A stretch of DNA of 64,000 bases. Source: Margaritifera margaritifera. Its lineage: Eukaryota > Mollusca > Bivalvia > Unionida > Margaritiferidae. The notes beneath the pieces were generated by a model. That model made no database searches. It saw only the letters and a list, made by a program, of their open reading frames with translations, and had not been told where the DNA came from. The stretch is taken from the NCBI GenBank assembly GCA_029931535.1, contig JAQPZY010001033.1:1-64000 (forward strand), in the 5' to 3' direction. This document shows positions 51,460 through 62,089 of this stretch, one piece after another. Position numbers and translations under genes: made by a program. Within the stretch, counting starts at the first letter, position 1, and each line of letters opens with the position of its first letter.

Positions 51460-53945
51460 TTAAATTCAAGAGATTTAAAACCATGGAGGACACATGAGAT
51501 GGGCCTAGCTTGTACCAAGTGTTCCTCAAATTCATCATGCAGTGTTCGTGTGTTGTGGGCAGAAGCAATCTGGTCAACAGTACAGTGACAAGGTCTAATA
51601 ACAAAGAGAGATGTGGGAAGTCCAGAACAACGGAATGTGACATGTTGAGTCAGCATCCTAAAACGTCACTGGCTGGTGTAGTGGGAGATGTCATGATGGT
51701 TCCCCTCCCCTCTCCCCCAAATCGAAAGTGATGTGAACAATGCTGATGTGACCATTACATTCACAGGCATTGATTAAGTCTCAGATGAAGTGACTAGTGC
51801 AAGGGGCGATGACACAGTTGTTGACCTTGGGCGTATTTGTGCTCCGTCATCCCTCACAATTCTCTAGTGATGACTTGGAGCTAATGGGAGACTCTTCTCC
51901 CTTTATTAGGCAGCCCAGTGTGCTTAAGTCCCCCTTCATGTCTGAGCTTGGCCTTATGGCCTATAAGTCTGGGCACATGGGATATATTTTGGACTTTGAT
52001 GATCCATTTTTGCCATCCATCCAGGCTGTACACTGCCATTCCAGCTACTGACTGTCCAGCCAACCAGCCAGTCTAGCTAGCCAGCCGGCCATACAGGTTC
52101 ATGAGTGACAATGAATCCATCGTTTTGACGAGCCATGCCACACCATTATATGCAGAGTTATACAGGAATCCAGTTAACTGATCCATCCATTGTACCTGAT
52201 GTACCACCCAGGCAGTTACCAAGCAAACAAACCAGCTAATAGCAGGGCTGTCCTTCCAGCAGGTAGCCAAGCTGACCAGCCAGCACACTTCCCAACAATA
52301 AATACTGGCAAGACAAGCCATGGGGGCTTACCTGGTTGCCGATGCAATCGCCGAGTCAATTCTTTATGGAATAACCATAGGGGAGATACCAGACCGTACA
52401 CAGGGATGATGACACTGCCTCATCCCAGCCCCTGGGAATGTTCTTCTCTGATGTAGATGCAATGCTTTACAAGGACAACCCATACAGTGAGTGAGGGGGT
52501 AACCTCAAGAACATAGCATACTCTGACCCAACAATGGAGCAGATGGAGTTTAGCTTAAGGCGACCATGGAGGAAATCTATAGAGACTTAATGATTTCTGA
52601 GTGCCCACTCCTGTCAGCTGCAAGTCAAGCTTATACAGTGTGGGCATGCATCATTAAAAGTGGAAGATAGCAATGATCAGCTGTCTTTCCATCTACTGCT
52701 TCAGTTGGCCAAGGTCAAGGAAATATCTGACTGCTTGGCAAACAAAATATGGAAGCCAAGCAACTCCAAGGCTTTCTTTTCTGAAAGTCAGCTGTCAGCG
52801 TCTTTTTTCATCCACTGGTATCATTTGCACTCTTTGATGTTTAGCACTGAGCTACCATCTTTGGATAAGAACATTGCAGAGGTTAATATGACCAACCCGC
52901 TGTTTGATAAGGTGGATAAGAATGTTTTACATGGCCACCTCCAAGTTAGAGCATAACATGGTCGCTACTTTGTCTATGCTAGACCTGGCATCTCTAGCAA
53001 TTTTTTAACTGGCCAAAATATTAGGTAGCAACCATGCATGGGAGTCCATGGCTAAGATTGCCATGGTTATTAACAGAGCTGTATACCACACAGTGGGTAG
53101 TGAATTTTGATCTAGTAAGATGATGCACCTGTCTGCGCTCATCTGCACTAAAATTGCATCATTACTTGGCTTTCTGGTCTGTACCCTTTGGCACACCATT
53201 GCTGTTTGGCAGTAAAAACTGCCTCTCCAACTTGCATTGCTGCCTGCACCACCTTTCATGCTGAGTCAGTCTCACGTGCAATGGAGAGACAGTTATCAGC
53301 AAAAAGATAACATCAGTCCAACTTTAAGGTGGCAATAGACTCCTCTAGTCTGGAGGCAAGTTACTAAATGGGATAGAAAACAAGGTTTCTCCTTTCACAA
53401 GCCTCCTAACAGCTGTCAATGACTTGCCACCCTGCTTGCAGGCAGAAAGCCTGCCAGTTGGAACCAGACTCCTTCATTTTCTTTAGATCTGTTTCTGGAA
53501 AATGAATGGCCAATCCAAGTTATTTCAGATGGGCTTCAGATTTCATCTATCCAACTCCCTCCCCTTTCAGCTTCACCTTCCATGACAGGCTTGCCATCTG
53601 ACTGGGAGAAGGCAGTAATTTTGCAGGAAATCTGGTCATTACTCAACAAGTGGGTGGTGGAGATAGGTTGCAAGCCAAACTCTCTGGAGTTTACTCCAGG
53701 CTGTTTCTAGTGCCCAAGACGGATGAAAATCTCAGGCCAGTCATAGACCTTTGCCAGTTTAACAAGTGCATAGCCATACTGAGGTTCAAAATGGAAATGG
53801 CAAGTCAGTCTGACTTTCTGTAAAATGGGGACAAATTTGTGGTCAGTTTAGACCTAACCAACACATACTTTCACATCTTTATATACACATCCTCACTCAA
53901 GTTCTTTCAGTTCGGATTCCAAGGAACTAATCAAACCTGGTAATA
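51460..53945 (+). mobile_element. Decayed DIRS-like retrotransposon, copy 1
   Basis: The 3' part (53490-53935) encodes a broken reverse transcriptase of DIRS style. The middle part (about 52540-52990) matches the second relic at 63230-63600: both contain an EQMEF segment followed by GGAAATCT, and later a segment ending in SIHWY or FIHWY. This marks the region as the upstream gag-like gene. The frame is broken many times by stops and shifts. The left limit is uncertain because 51460-51780 is only weakly similar to a gag N-terminus. The right limit is set by loss of RT similarity after 53935. No terminal repeats or tyrosine recombinase were found. Confidence 0.6.
53490..53935 (+). pseudogene. 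Broken reverse transcriptase of the DIRS-like element
   Basis: In one frame the sequence reads YSRLFLVPKTDENLRPVIDL (53692 onward), then FNKC and FKMEM. After an in-frame TAA at about 53821 it continues GDKFVVSLDLTNTYFHIFI and LKFFQFGF. These are the fingers and motif A of DIRS-type RTs, with the first catalytic Asp in SLDL. Upstream NEWPIQVISDGLQI and LPPLS fit the linker that precedes RT in this group. The sequence ends before the YxDD motif, so the enzyme is incomplete as well as interrupted. Confidence 0.8.
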
Positions 53946-54056
53946 GCAGCCACCCATGGGAAAAGGAAAACAAACTGGCCTCTGTACACAGGTGACCTCT
54001 GTACACAGGTTTACCTTTTAAAATTGGTGTTTGAACAAATACCCTGCATCCGAATA

Positions 54057-54091
<35 letters not shown>

Positions 54092-55840
54092 TTATCAAGA
54101 TTGTTGTATGTGCACTCTTCAATAAAATAAAAAAATATGTGTATGTTGTTCTCTCCCCGATTTATGTTCCACACAAGATGACTGCATCCTGCTCACTTTA
54201 ATCCATCCTATAAATTAAATTGTCACTGATTTAAAATAATCACCGCTGTTGGTTTGTTTTGTGCACATGACAAAACAATAATTTCACTGCTGATTGACAG
54301 CTTAAATATGACAGTTAGACAGAGGACTGACTCTTTGGTTAGTCAGCTTGTACAATTTTCACTTGGAAACAGCTATTCATGCTTTACAGATAATATCTGG
54401 ATTAGCAAGTTGCTCAACTTGCAGAGATCAAAAGACAGTGGGCTTAACAGCCCCTTTCCTGGACACTCACCAAGTTGGCACCCTAATTTGCATATGAAAA
54501 GGGTGCCACTAGATAGTTATAATAAAGACAGTGGGAGAGTTGCCAATCTCTGTGTTATATATGTCTCTGATGAAATCAAAACCCTGAATCTAAAGGAGCT
54601 TTTATTTAAAGAACAAAATGTTCCATGGTTCCTTAAAATAAAATGTATACTCTGTCTTAACTTTGTATGATCTTTATTTGGTACTTCAAAGAGACCTTAT
54701 TCATGCTTGTAAACCAACATAATTACCTTTAAAGGAGACAAGATTAAGGTCTATTGACCTGCTGAAATCATCAACACTGCACTCTGAACCATATTTTATC
54801 AGATAAGGTCATCTTTGCAGGATTTCCCACAGGTGCCCTGCCTATGCATGCAGCAGAGGGAGCCAATTAATCACACTCTAACAAAAATCAATACAGCAAG
54901 TAGGTATTGTGTGTTACAATATATCAACAGGTGCTCCTTTTCATAGAGGGTGAATTATGCAGCTTGTTTCATTCAGTCTAGCTCTTCCTTGGCAATGAGG
55001 TGAAGTCCTTTTCGTAGTGATCTCCACTCCAAGACTGATATTGAGGATCTTACATGAGTGTTATTCCAGATGAAATTTATGACAATTTCTTTCTTTGGCA
55101 ACCATGGCAAGCAAAAGATTGAAATTATTCATTGAGTTTGGTAAATTATCAAAAATTCAAAGATTCTATTTGTTTCATGATGAAAATACTGATATAATCC
55201 AAGAAAACTACAAAATTATTGTGAACTTAATAGACTTGGAAGTACATTTGAATGCCTTGGACACTATACCATTGTCATATATGAAATCATGAGGTGTTAT
55301 GATGTGTTTATTATGGAAAACAATATAATATGGGTTTATTAAACTAATTAATGTAATAGTCATGCATGTGAGCCATCATACCAGTTTAGAGCTGGTAGTT
55401 CATTCTTTTAATCTTTAGTTAAAGCAACCCTTGCGGACTTGGGATTGTAGAATGGGCCATGTGTTGCATCCCTTGTTGTTGGAGGAGACGATCCTGGTAG
55501 CTGAGTAGAGGAGAGGCTGGTTGTTGCCACTCCAATGCAACACACGACTGTGACCTCAACTTCAGTTGGACAGGTGGTCAGAAGGGCCTGGTTTGACAAA
55601 TTGGCTAGTCATGCCAGGCTTCAGATGCCTATGCCGAAGACATTCAATTGCACTGATTTACATAGTTTTCAGAAGTCATCTTTGTGGTTAAAGCAGCATA
55701 ATGTTGTTTTTCAAACCTTACAAAGGACATAGCCTTTGAGTTTGGTGGCAAGGGTCAGTTGAGTAAAGTTTCTTCTTTGCTCGAGTATATCACCTTTTGT
55801 AGGCCTGACATGAAAAATGCAATAAATGTGTAAATCTCTG
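53946..55840. other. Intronic sequence between two retrotransposon relics
   Basis: The region contains an ATT microsatellite at 54057-54093. A 138-codon open frame at 54254-54670 matches nothing I recognise, has no splice context, and is probably chance. No other structure was seen. Confidence 0.4.
54057..54093. repeat. (ATT)n microsatellite
   Basis: About twelve ATT units in a row, uninterrupted. Confidence 0.95.
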
Positions 55841-55901
55841 CCCCCTTGTTGGGCTCCGAGGTGGATGTGGAGCACAGGTGATGAAATAATAATCTTACAT
55901 C

Positions 55902-56842
55902 ATGGGAAAACCAGCCAAAACTTCAACCAGTAGTGTGAGATCTGGTCTCAAAAGGACCAGGAATAATTTAACCAGTGACTCAGATGAGGAAACTCATGTG
56001 AGTCAGGGAAATTGTCCAAGATTTGTCATCATCCGATTCAATGATTAGAAGCAAAACTAATCGAGCTATCACCTATTGTGATAGCTAGAACACTTCAGGG
56101 TTTGGCTGGAGAGTCGAGATGTGTAAAAGAAAAAACTTAGTTTGGGCTAACTATTTGTAGAGTGTAGGTGCAAAAAAAGCTCCCTCTGACAATCTCTCAG
56201 AGTGGTTTGTGGAGATACCCTTTAAGGTATTTCCACACAATCCCTCAACTCATGAAAAGGTGTTGTTTGAGCTAGAGATCTGGATGGCTACATTGAGGCT
56301 GAGGTGCTTGAGAATCTCAGCTCTCTGAATGTTTCACAAGTGAAACGAATCAACATTCGTCTTAACAGCAAGTTGATTCCCACAAACACTTACACACTGA
56401 TGTTTGACTCTACCACTTTACCTACATTGATCAAAGCTGGGTTCTATAGCATCCCTGTTGACCCTTTAATTCCTAATCCTTTGTTTTGTTTCAACTGCCA
56501 GAAATATGGCCACCGCAAAGATGGCTGCAAGAGGAAACCAGATGGATCATCCTGCTCAAGAAAATTTTGTGCACGAATTGCAAAGTAGAATGCGTCTCAT
56601 ACTCTAGGGACTGCCCTTTGTGGAAAGTTGAGAAAGAGATCCAATGCGTGAAACAGGAGAATGGCATGAGTATATCTGAGGCCGAAAATTTGTGGAATCC
56701 GCAACTCCACTTAACACAGCTGGCAAATCCAATACTAGCACAGCTAAAGTGGAGAAGAAACAGTTCACAGATACTGTCTGTATCCAGACAGATATTACAT
56801 GTCCAGAAGGTCAAAAGCAAATGCAGTCTTGACACCACCTAA
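55902..56842 (+). pseudogene. LINE ORF1 (CCHC zinc-knuckle protein), broken
   Basis: A start at 55902 gives MGKPAKTSTSSVRSGLKRTR, then GNCPRFVIIRF, before the frame is lost. The middle resumes as NVSQVKRINIRLNSKLIPTN, then VDPLIPNPLFCFNCQKYGH; the knuckle at 56487-56528 has the CX2CX4HX4C pattern. After a frame change at about 56575 the other frame reads CTNCKVECVSYSRDCPLWKV and EKEIQCVK, the second cysteine-rich block of such ORF1 proteins. These proteins bind the element RNA (family knowledge). Several frameshifts make it non-functional. Confidence 0.8.
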
Positions 56843-56961
56843 ACCTATGCTAGTAGCCACCCAAAGCAAGAGCGACATGGATAACTTAAATAGTCAGTGT
56901 GACACTGTAGCAACTGAGAAACCTAACGCCACAAACAAAAATCACCTAAGTCCAGTCCACA

Positions 56962-57186
56962 AAAAGAGCAGCTGACCACTGGCTCCAGTGGACATAGAAT
57001 CAGTATGACACATGTGATTCCCTATTCTACTACTGAGAAACTGGTTAGATCAGGCCCATCAAAAGAGCAGCTAACCACTGGCTCCAGTGGACATAGAATC
57101 AGTATGACACATGTGATTCCCTATTCTACTACTGAGAAACTGGTTAGATCAGGCCCATCAAAAGAGCAGCAGACCACTGGTGCCAG
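56962..57186 (+). repeat. 99-bp tandem duplication at the ORF1/EN junction of the LINE
   Basis: The word AAAAGAGCAGC starts at 56962, 57061 and 57160, giving two full 99-bp copies and a partial third. Only a couple of differences (CTGACC versus CTAACC) were seen, so the duplication is young relative to the decay of the element. The unit is 33 codons long, and a 119-codon open frame (57005-57364) runs through it. Confidence 0.92.
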
Positions 57187-57379
57187 TATAAATGTATGCT
57201 CTAAATCAAATAAAGAGAGAATTTTAGAATCTACTAAACTTCTGAAAGGATCTGATGATCATATCAAACTCTTTAATAAGTTTTGGAATCTAGAGAGTAT
57301 GGAGCCCCCTGATATTGTACAAGGGAAAACTCCCAGAAATCTCGTACTTGTACCACTTTCATAAATGTGTCTGACGCCA

Positions 57380-57815
57380 TAATACAGATACTTATGAAAT
57401 TAGCCTTCTATTTAAAGAACATGATCCAATAGCTCTCTGCTTTTAGGAGACCTTTTTAAAAGAAAATGATAGAGTTAATCTTAAAAATGTAAACATACAG
57501 CAGTTTTCAATAAATACCAACAAAGCTGCAGGAGGAGTGCCTATCATCATAAATAACAAAACTCCTCACAGCCAAATTAATCTGAATATTACTTTACAGA
57601 CTATAGCCATTCGTGTGTCCCTACATAAAACTCTTTCACATTGCTCAATATATCTCCCTCAAAACACTCCAATCAATCTGATCTTGATCATTGTATTGAA
57701 CAGTTGTCGACACCTTTTGTTTTGCTTGGTGACTTTAACGGCCACCATACACTTTGGGGCTGTGAAGATATCAATGAAAGAGGGAAGAAAATAGAAGACT
57801 TTGTTTAGAAACACG
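57380..57815 (+). pseudogene. LINE apurinic-like endonuclease domain, broken
   Basis: One frame reads ETFLKENDRVNLKNVNIQQF, then NKAAGGVPIIIN and IAIRVSLH. After a frame change near 57680 another frame reads PFVLLGDFNGHHTLWGCED. The GDFNGHHxxWG block is the conserved metal- and DNA-binding motif of LINE endonucleases in the EEP fold. The ends are uncertain. Confidence 0.75.
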
Positions 57816-58259
57816 ATCTTTACCTTTTTAGTTCTATACCTACATGCACCCTGCCACAGGATCCTACTCATCCTTCGATCTGACCATCTGCAATCCACCT
57901 CTTCTATTTGCCTTCTCTTGGGACCACATTCCAGTATACTTGAGAAGTAATATTCCCAAGCCTGAAGGGCTAGGACAGAGATGGAAATTGAACAAGGCAG
58001 ATTGACAATGTAGTGGATCCAATATGCCGCTTTACAAAGATACTCTAGGATGTTGCTGGAGATACAATACCAAAAACTTCAGCCATTTCCAAACGTGACA
58101 AAAAAACAAAAGGTCCTTAAACATTTCACTGCCAATCAACATCTAAAAAGCGGAATAAATACTGTATATAACAAGCTAAAGCTCATTATACCATTAGAGA
58201 GAACAAGAGGAAAACATGGAGAGCCAGTGTCTCTAGGTTGAACTTTTCTTCCTCTATTA

Positions 58260-59095
58260 ATTAGTATTGAATATGGTACAAAAATCACTGACAAAAATAA
58301 AAGCAGCTGTTTCAGACATTTTAAGAAAATCTGAGGAAATGGGCATGACCATACCAGATATCGCAAACACATTGGCCAAAAGATTCTCAAAAAACTCCTC
58401 ACAAGAGAATTGTTTTGAAAACGTATGCCACATCAAAAACCTGAAAGAAAAGATTCCTCTAAATTTAAAATCTGCTAATGCTGCAAATTTCAAATAAACC
58501 TTTCACTCACAGTGTTACAAGACTCTCTTGATTGAGCCTATGACACTTCAGCAGGACCAGATGATATCCACTATCAACTTTTGAAAACTTGCCTGATACA
58601 GCTCTTAATATACTGCAAAATATTTTCAATCAAATTTGGTAACCTGTTGATTTCCTGCCATCTTGATGAAAAACAACAGTGATATCAATACTTAAACCTG
58701 GAAAGGACCAGACTGACCCTTGGAGCTATTGTTCCATATCATTAACAAGGTGTATTTGCAAAACCATGGAATGGATGATAAATGATAGACTACTCTGGTA
58801 TCCTGAATCCAGGAAACTACTATAAGACATTCAGTGTGGATACAGATGCCAGTGAAGCACAGTTGACCAGCAAGTCAGACTTGAAGCATTTATTGGAGAA
58901 ACTTTCACAAAGAAAGAACATATGGTTGCTGTCATTTTCGACTTGGAGAAAGCTGATGACACCGCATGGAAGTATGGCATAATGAATGACCTATTCATCA
59001 TAAGTCTAGTGGGCTGCCTACCTAACTTTATCTCCAATTTTGTGGAAGATAGAAATTTCAGAGTTAAGGTAGGCAGCACCCATTGTGAAAGTTAT
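58260..59095 (+). pseudogene. LINE reverse transcriptase, truncated and broken
   Basis: The N-terminal part reads IPDIANTLAKRFSKNSSQEN. The RT proper follows with AGPDDIHYQLLK (58551), a KPGKD block, and a copy of the RST/DHL region. Motif A is altered: DLEKADDTAWKYGI (58938 onward) where relatives have DLEKAYDT. It continues NFVEDRNFRVKVGS and stops at about 59095. The YxDD active site and thumb are absent because the following sequence is RNase H. Confidence 0.8.
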
Positions 59096-59119
59096 CCTCA
59101 AAACACATTGAAAGCCTTG

Positions 59120-59296
59120 AAAAATCTTAAATCTGAAAACCAGTTAATATCCCAGATAGTAAAGAAACATCATGTGCTCATGAAATCTGGGAAAAGTATT
59201 CTGTACTGTTGGCTGCTTAGTCACATTGGTATAATGGGTAATGAAAGGGCAGATAAAGCAACAACCTGTTTCCAAATGAAAGATTCCATGTACTGA
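59120..59296 (+). pseudogene. RNase H C-terminal fragment of the LINE
   Basis: The frame reads SGKSILYCWLLSHIGIMGNE then RADKA, matching the C-terminal RNase H motif in which a conserved His (in SHxGxxGNE) and Asp (in RADxxA) contribute to the active site. It is fused in the same frame to the truncated RT upstream, which indicates a deletion of the RT C-terminus and RNase H N-terminus. The frame ends at a TGA at about 59296. Confidence 0.75.
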
Positions 59297-59321
59297 CTTC
59301 AGATATTGTATAAATCAGATA

Positions 59322-59405
59322 ACTCAGATGATAGTGTATTAGTCTAGAGTCCGAGAGGTCTTGGGTTTGAACCCTTGTCTGGCCATTCATTTTTTTTATG
59401 TTTAC
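59322..59405 (+). mobile_element. tRNA-like SINE head
   Basis: The B-box-like word GGGTTTGAACCC at about 59363 follows a decayed A-box (TAGTGTATTAGTCTAGAG) at tRNA-like spacing. The sequence then reads GTCTGGCCATTCATTTTTTT. A folded tRNA cloverleaf is not evident, so a SINE head or the tail of a SINE-like element is more likely than a tRNA gene. It abuts the LINE end. Confidence 0.4.
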
Positions 59406-59459
59406 CATGACAGTGGTAGGTTCATATAGTGATACCCTAGTCCATCCATCTGTTTATCT

Positions 59460-60915
59460 ATTACACTTTGGTTAAGTTTTGCATTCGTCTGTTTATCTGT
59501 CACACACTGATTAAGTTTTGCATCCATCTCTTTATCTGTCAGACATTGGTTAAGTTATCTGTCACACATTGGTTAAGTTTTGCATCCCTCTGCTTATCTG
59601 TCACACATTGGTTAAGTTTATTGGACACACATTGGTTAAGTTTTGAATCCATCTATATATCTGTGACACATTGGTCAAGTTTTGCATCCATCTGCTAATC
59701 TGTCACACATTGGTTAAGTTTTGCATCCATCTGTTTATCTGTCACACATTGGTTCAGTTTATGTAACACATTGGTTATGTTTTGCATTCATCTGTTTATC
59801 TATCACACATTAAGTTTTGCATCCATCTGTTTATCTGTCACACATTGGTTAAGTTTATCTGTCACATGTTGGTTAAGTTTTGCATCCATCTGTTTATCTG
59901 TCACACATTGGTTAAGTTTATCTGTCACACATTGGTTAAGTTTTTGCATCCATCTGCTTATTTGTGACACATTGGTTAAGTTTTGCATCCATCTGTTTAT
60001 CTGTGACATATTGGTTAAGTTTTGCATCCATCTGTTTATCTGTGACACATTTGGTTAAGTTTTGCTTCCATCTGTTTATCTGTGACATATTGGTTAAGTT
60101 TTGCATCCATCTGTTTGTCTGTGACACATTGGTTAATTTTATCTGTGACACATTGGTTAAAACTTTTGCATCCATCTATATATCTGTGACACATTGATTA
60201 AGTTTTGCATCCATCTGTTTATCTATCACACATTGATTAAGTTTTGCATCCATCTGTTTATCTGTCACACATTGGTTAAGTTTATCTGTCACACATTGGT
60301 TAAGTTTTTGCATCCATCTGCTTATTTGTGACACATTGGTTAAGTTTTGCATCCATCTGTTTATCTGTGACATATTGGTTAAGTTTTGCATCCATCTGTT
60401 TATCTGTGACACATTTGGTTAAGTTTTGCTTCCATCTGTTTATCTGTGACATATTGGTTAAGTTTTGCATCCATCTGTTTGTCTGTGACACATTGGTTAA
60501 TTTTATCTGTGACACATTGGTTAAAACTTTTGCATCCATCTATATATCTGTGACACATTGATTAAGTTTTGCATCCATCTGTTTATCTATCACACATTGA
60601 TTAAGTTTTGCATCCATCTGTTTATCTGTCACACATTGGTTAAGTTTATCTGTCACACATTGGTTAAGTTTTGCATCCATCTGTTTATCTGTGACACATT
60701 GGTTATGTTTTGCATCCATCTGTTTATCTGTGACATATTGGTTAAGTTTTCCATCCATCTGTTTATCTGTGACACATTTGTTAAGTTTTGCATCCATCTG
60801 TTTATCTGTGGCACATTGATTAAGTTTTGCATTCATCTGTTTATCTCTGACACATTGGATAAATTTTGCATCCATCTGTTTATCTGTGACACATTGGTTA
60901 AGTTTTGCATTTGGG
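59460..60915. repeat. 39-bp minisatellite with 24-bp half units
   Basis: The main unit reads TTGGTTAAGTTTTGCATCCA then TCTGTTTATCTGTGACACA (39 bp). Shorter 24-bp units in which TTGGTTAAG jumps directly to TTTATCTGTCACACA are interspersed. Since 39 and 24 are both multiples of three and lack stops in some frames, open frames of up to about 133 codons appear on both strands, with periodic VTDKQMDAKLNQC on the minus strand. These are repeat artefacts. A higher-order duplication lies inside. Confidence 0.95.
59899..60626. repeat. 364-bp higher-order repeat within the 39-bp minisatellite
   Basis: The block 59899-60262 is repeated at 60263-60626 with an offset of exactly 364 bp, including idiosyncratic variants such as CTTATTTGTGACAC, ACATTTGGTTAAG, GCTTCCATCTG and TTAAAACTTTTGC. 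A third copy starts at 60627 but loses similarity after about 50 bp. The shared rare variants show a recent segmental duplication. Confidence 0.93.
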
Positions 60916-61347
60916 TAATTTAAGACACTGTGGTAGGGCATCCATGTTCCATAAGCATACTTCTAGTTTCCTCTGTGATAATTTTTATCCTCCATTTAAC
61001 CACCTTTTAAACAACAAGCAATGAAGAGTGAGTAGGGGGTTGTGGAGTCAGTTAATCAGTCAGTCAAACCCCTGTGGCCTACATTATGGCTGGTAACTAA
61101 CTAAACTGCAGTATTCCTTTTATTTTCAGACAGTGTGTATGTGTGCTCCATTATTGGTGTAACATGTTGACTGTTCAAATTTTTGTGTGATGTTTTTGAT
61201 ATAATTCATCAATTTTGTACTCTAGACTTACAATACTGATACAAGTGTACACAAACTTAAAGTTTTTGAGATTCCATTATATATTGTTGAGAGAATATAC
61301 ATTTCTCAGAAGTTTACTTGATTTATTTTTGTTGTAATCTGTGTTAG
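60916..61347. other. End of the 15.6-kb PGM3 intron
   Basis: No repeat or gene was recognised. The segment ends in TTTATTTTTGTTGTAATC then TGTGTTAG, the acceptor of the next exon. Confidence 0.5.
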
Positions 61348-61467
61348 GTGAAAGACAGAACAGTGATTCAGACAACAGATGCAGAGAGAAAAGCCACATC
61401 ACCCCCTGGTCTACAGGAAGCCATTGACAAACTGGTGGCAGATTTTAATCAAGCGCGTTCCTTTGTC
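61348..61467 (+). CDS. PGM3: PGM3 exon (partial gene), segment 4
   Basis: After TGTGTTAG the frame reads [30 protein letters not shown], then [16 protein letters not shown] and PPGLQEAI are near-identical to animal PGM3 and this is the surest of the four exons. It starts in phase 0 with an in-frame TAG immediately upstream, so the exon cannot extend left. In the family ARSFV is followed directly by the phosphate-binding RPSGTED loop. Here the sequence continues SYTVIDVEN, which is probably intron. Possible donors are the GT at 61465 (TTT/GTCAGC) or at 61477 (ACA/GTAATA); neither is clearly right, so the 3' end is uncertain by a few codons. No RPSGTED-like exon was found to the right. Confidence 0.88.
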
Positions 61468-62089
61468 AGCTACACAGTAATAGATGTTGAAAATACAGTG
61501 AACTTTTATAAACAGTCCATCTGTAACCTGGCTTCCTTTGCATACTGGTCACATACTTTGGTCTTAATGGGAGAAAATGGTGAGTTTCATCCCTTGTTTG
61601 TGGCACTGCACTCAAGTTGGTCCTTAGTGTTTGACCCAAGCAACTCTTACAGGTTAACTCTCCTTTCTACCCACTAGGTACTGGAATACCCAGATGTAAC
61701 CAGTTTTCAACTTTTGCTCACTCAGTACTGTAAATATGGCGCTCAATGCTGTAAATATGGACCTACAGGAATCCAATTTATTCTGTATTTAACTTCAACC
61801 ATCTTCATTTATATTTCAGTGGTATAGTAAGTCAGAATGTTTTATATGGTGCATACAATATATTTTATGAATTCTGGTGAATTTATTAATATTTTTGCAA
61901 TTATTGTAATGTTGGTTATTGTCACATGTGATTTCGATCAATAACATACAATTTCATTGGTGAAATTTTTCAGGCTCTGCTTTTCATTGATTACACGTCT
62001 AAGTCATTTTGATCATGCAGTTTACATTTATTTTAACAATTTATATATAGTTGTAGTATGTACTTGTTTGTTTCTTTTCTTCATTAGAG
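61468..62089. other. Intronic sequence after PGM3 exon 4
   Basis: AT-rich, no gene or repeat recognised. The open frame through 61468-61677 is read-through from the exon and has no family similarity. Confidence 0.5.

Larger units (their letters stand above)
55841..59296 (+). mobile_element. Decayed I-like LINE with ORF1, EN, RT and RNase H remnants
   Basis: The domain order is a 5' leader around 55841 (CCCCCTTGTTGGGCTCC), ORF1 with a zinc knuckle, an endonuclease, a reverse transcriptase and an RNase H fragment. RNase H after RT is characteristic of the I superclade of non-LTR retrotransposons. Frames change repeatedly and stops are frequent, so the element is dead. A deletion joins the RT to the RNase H at about 59095. 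It is in the same orientation as PGM3 and lies in its large intron. No poly-A tail or target-site duplication was located. Confidence 0.85.
43135..61467 (+). other. PGM3: Phosphoacetylglucosamine mutase gene, 3' half (four exons visible)
   Basis: The enzyme (PGM3/AGM1) converts N-acetylglucosamine-6-phosphate to N-acetylglucosamine-1-phosphate in the cytosolic UDP-GlcNAc pathway. Four exons in one orientation match successive stretches of the C-terminal half: a helix ending in DLINQ, then TVGDAISDMLLVETVL, then YNDLPNRQ, then [19 protein letters not shown] and ARSFV. The animal family reads [34 protein letters not shown] and RAFV at these places. Upstream exons with the catalytic phosphoserine lie left of the window and the last exon or exons lie to the right. 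The intron between exons 3 and 4 is about 15.6 kb. Phases of exons 1-3 are consistent; exon 3 to exon 4 is not. The gene symbol follows the vertebrate name. Confidence 0.85.

Noticed and set aside
54254..54670. 138-codon open frame as a gene
   Set aside because: No domain, signal or membrane segment is recognisable, and it lies in a transposon-rich intron without splice or start support.
59322..59405. A genuine tRNA gene
   Set aside because: The B-box-like word is good, but the acceptor stem and a cloverleaf are not evident and the region abuts a LINE end. A SINE head is more likely.
60540..60941. 133-codon minus-strand frame with VTDKQMDAKLNQC periods as a repeat protein
   Set aside because: It is fully explained by the 39-bp minisatellite, is mirrored by an open frame on the other strand, and lies inside a PGM3 intron.
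61468..61677. Continuation of PGM3 exon 4 as [16 protein letters not shown] and beyond
   Set aside because: The family has RPSGTED and a short C-terminal domain here. The read-through lacks it and runs into unrelated residues, so I treat it as intron.
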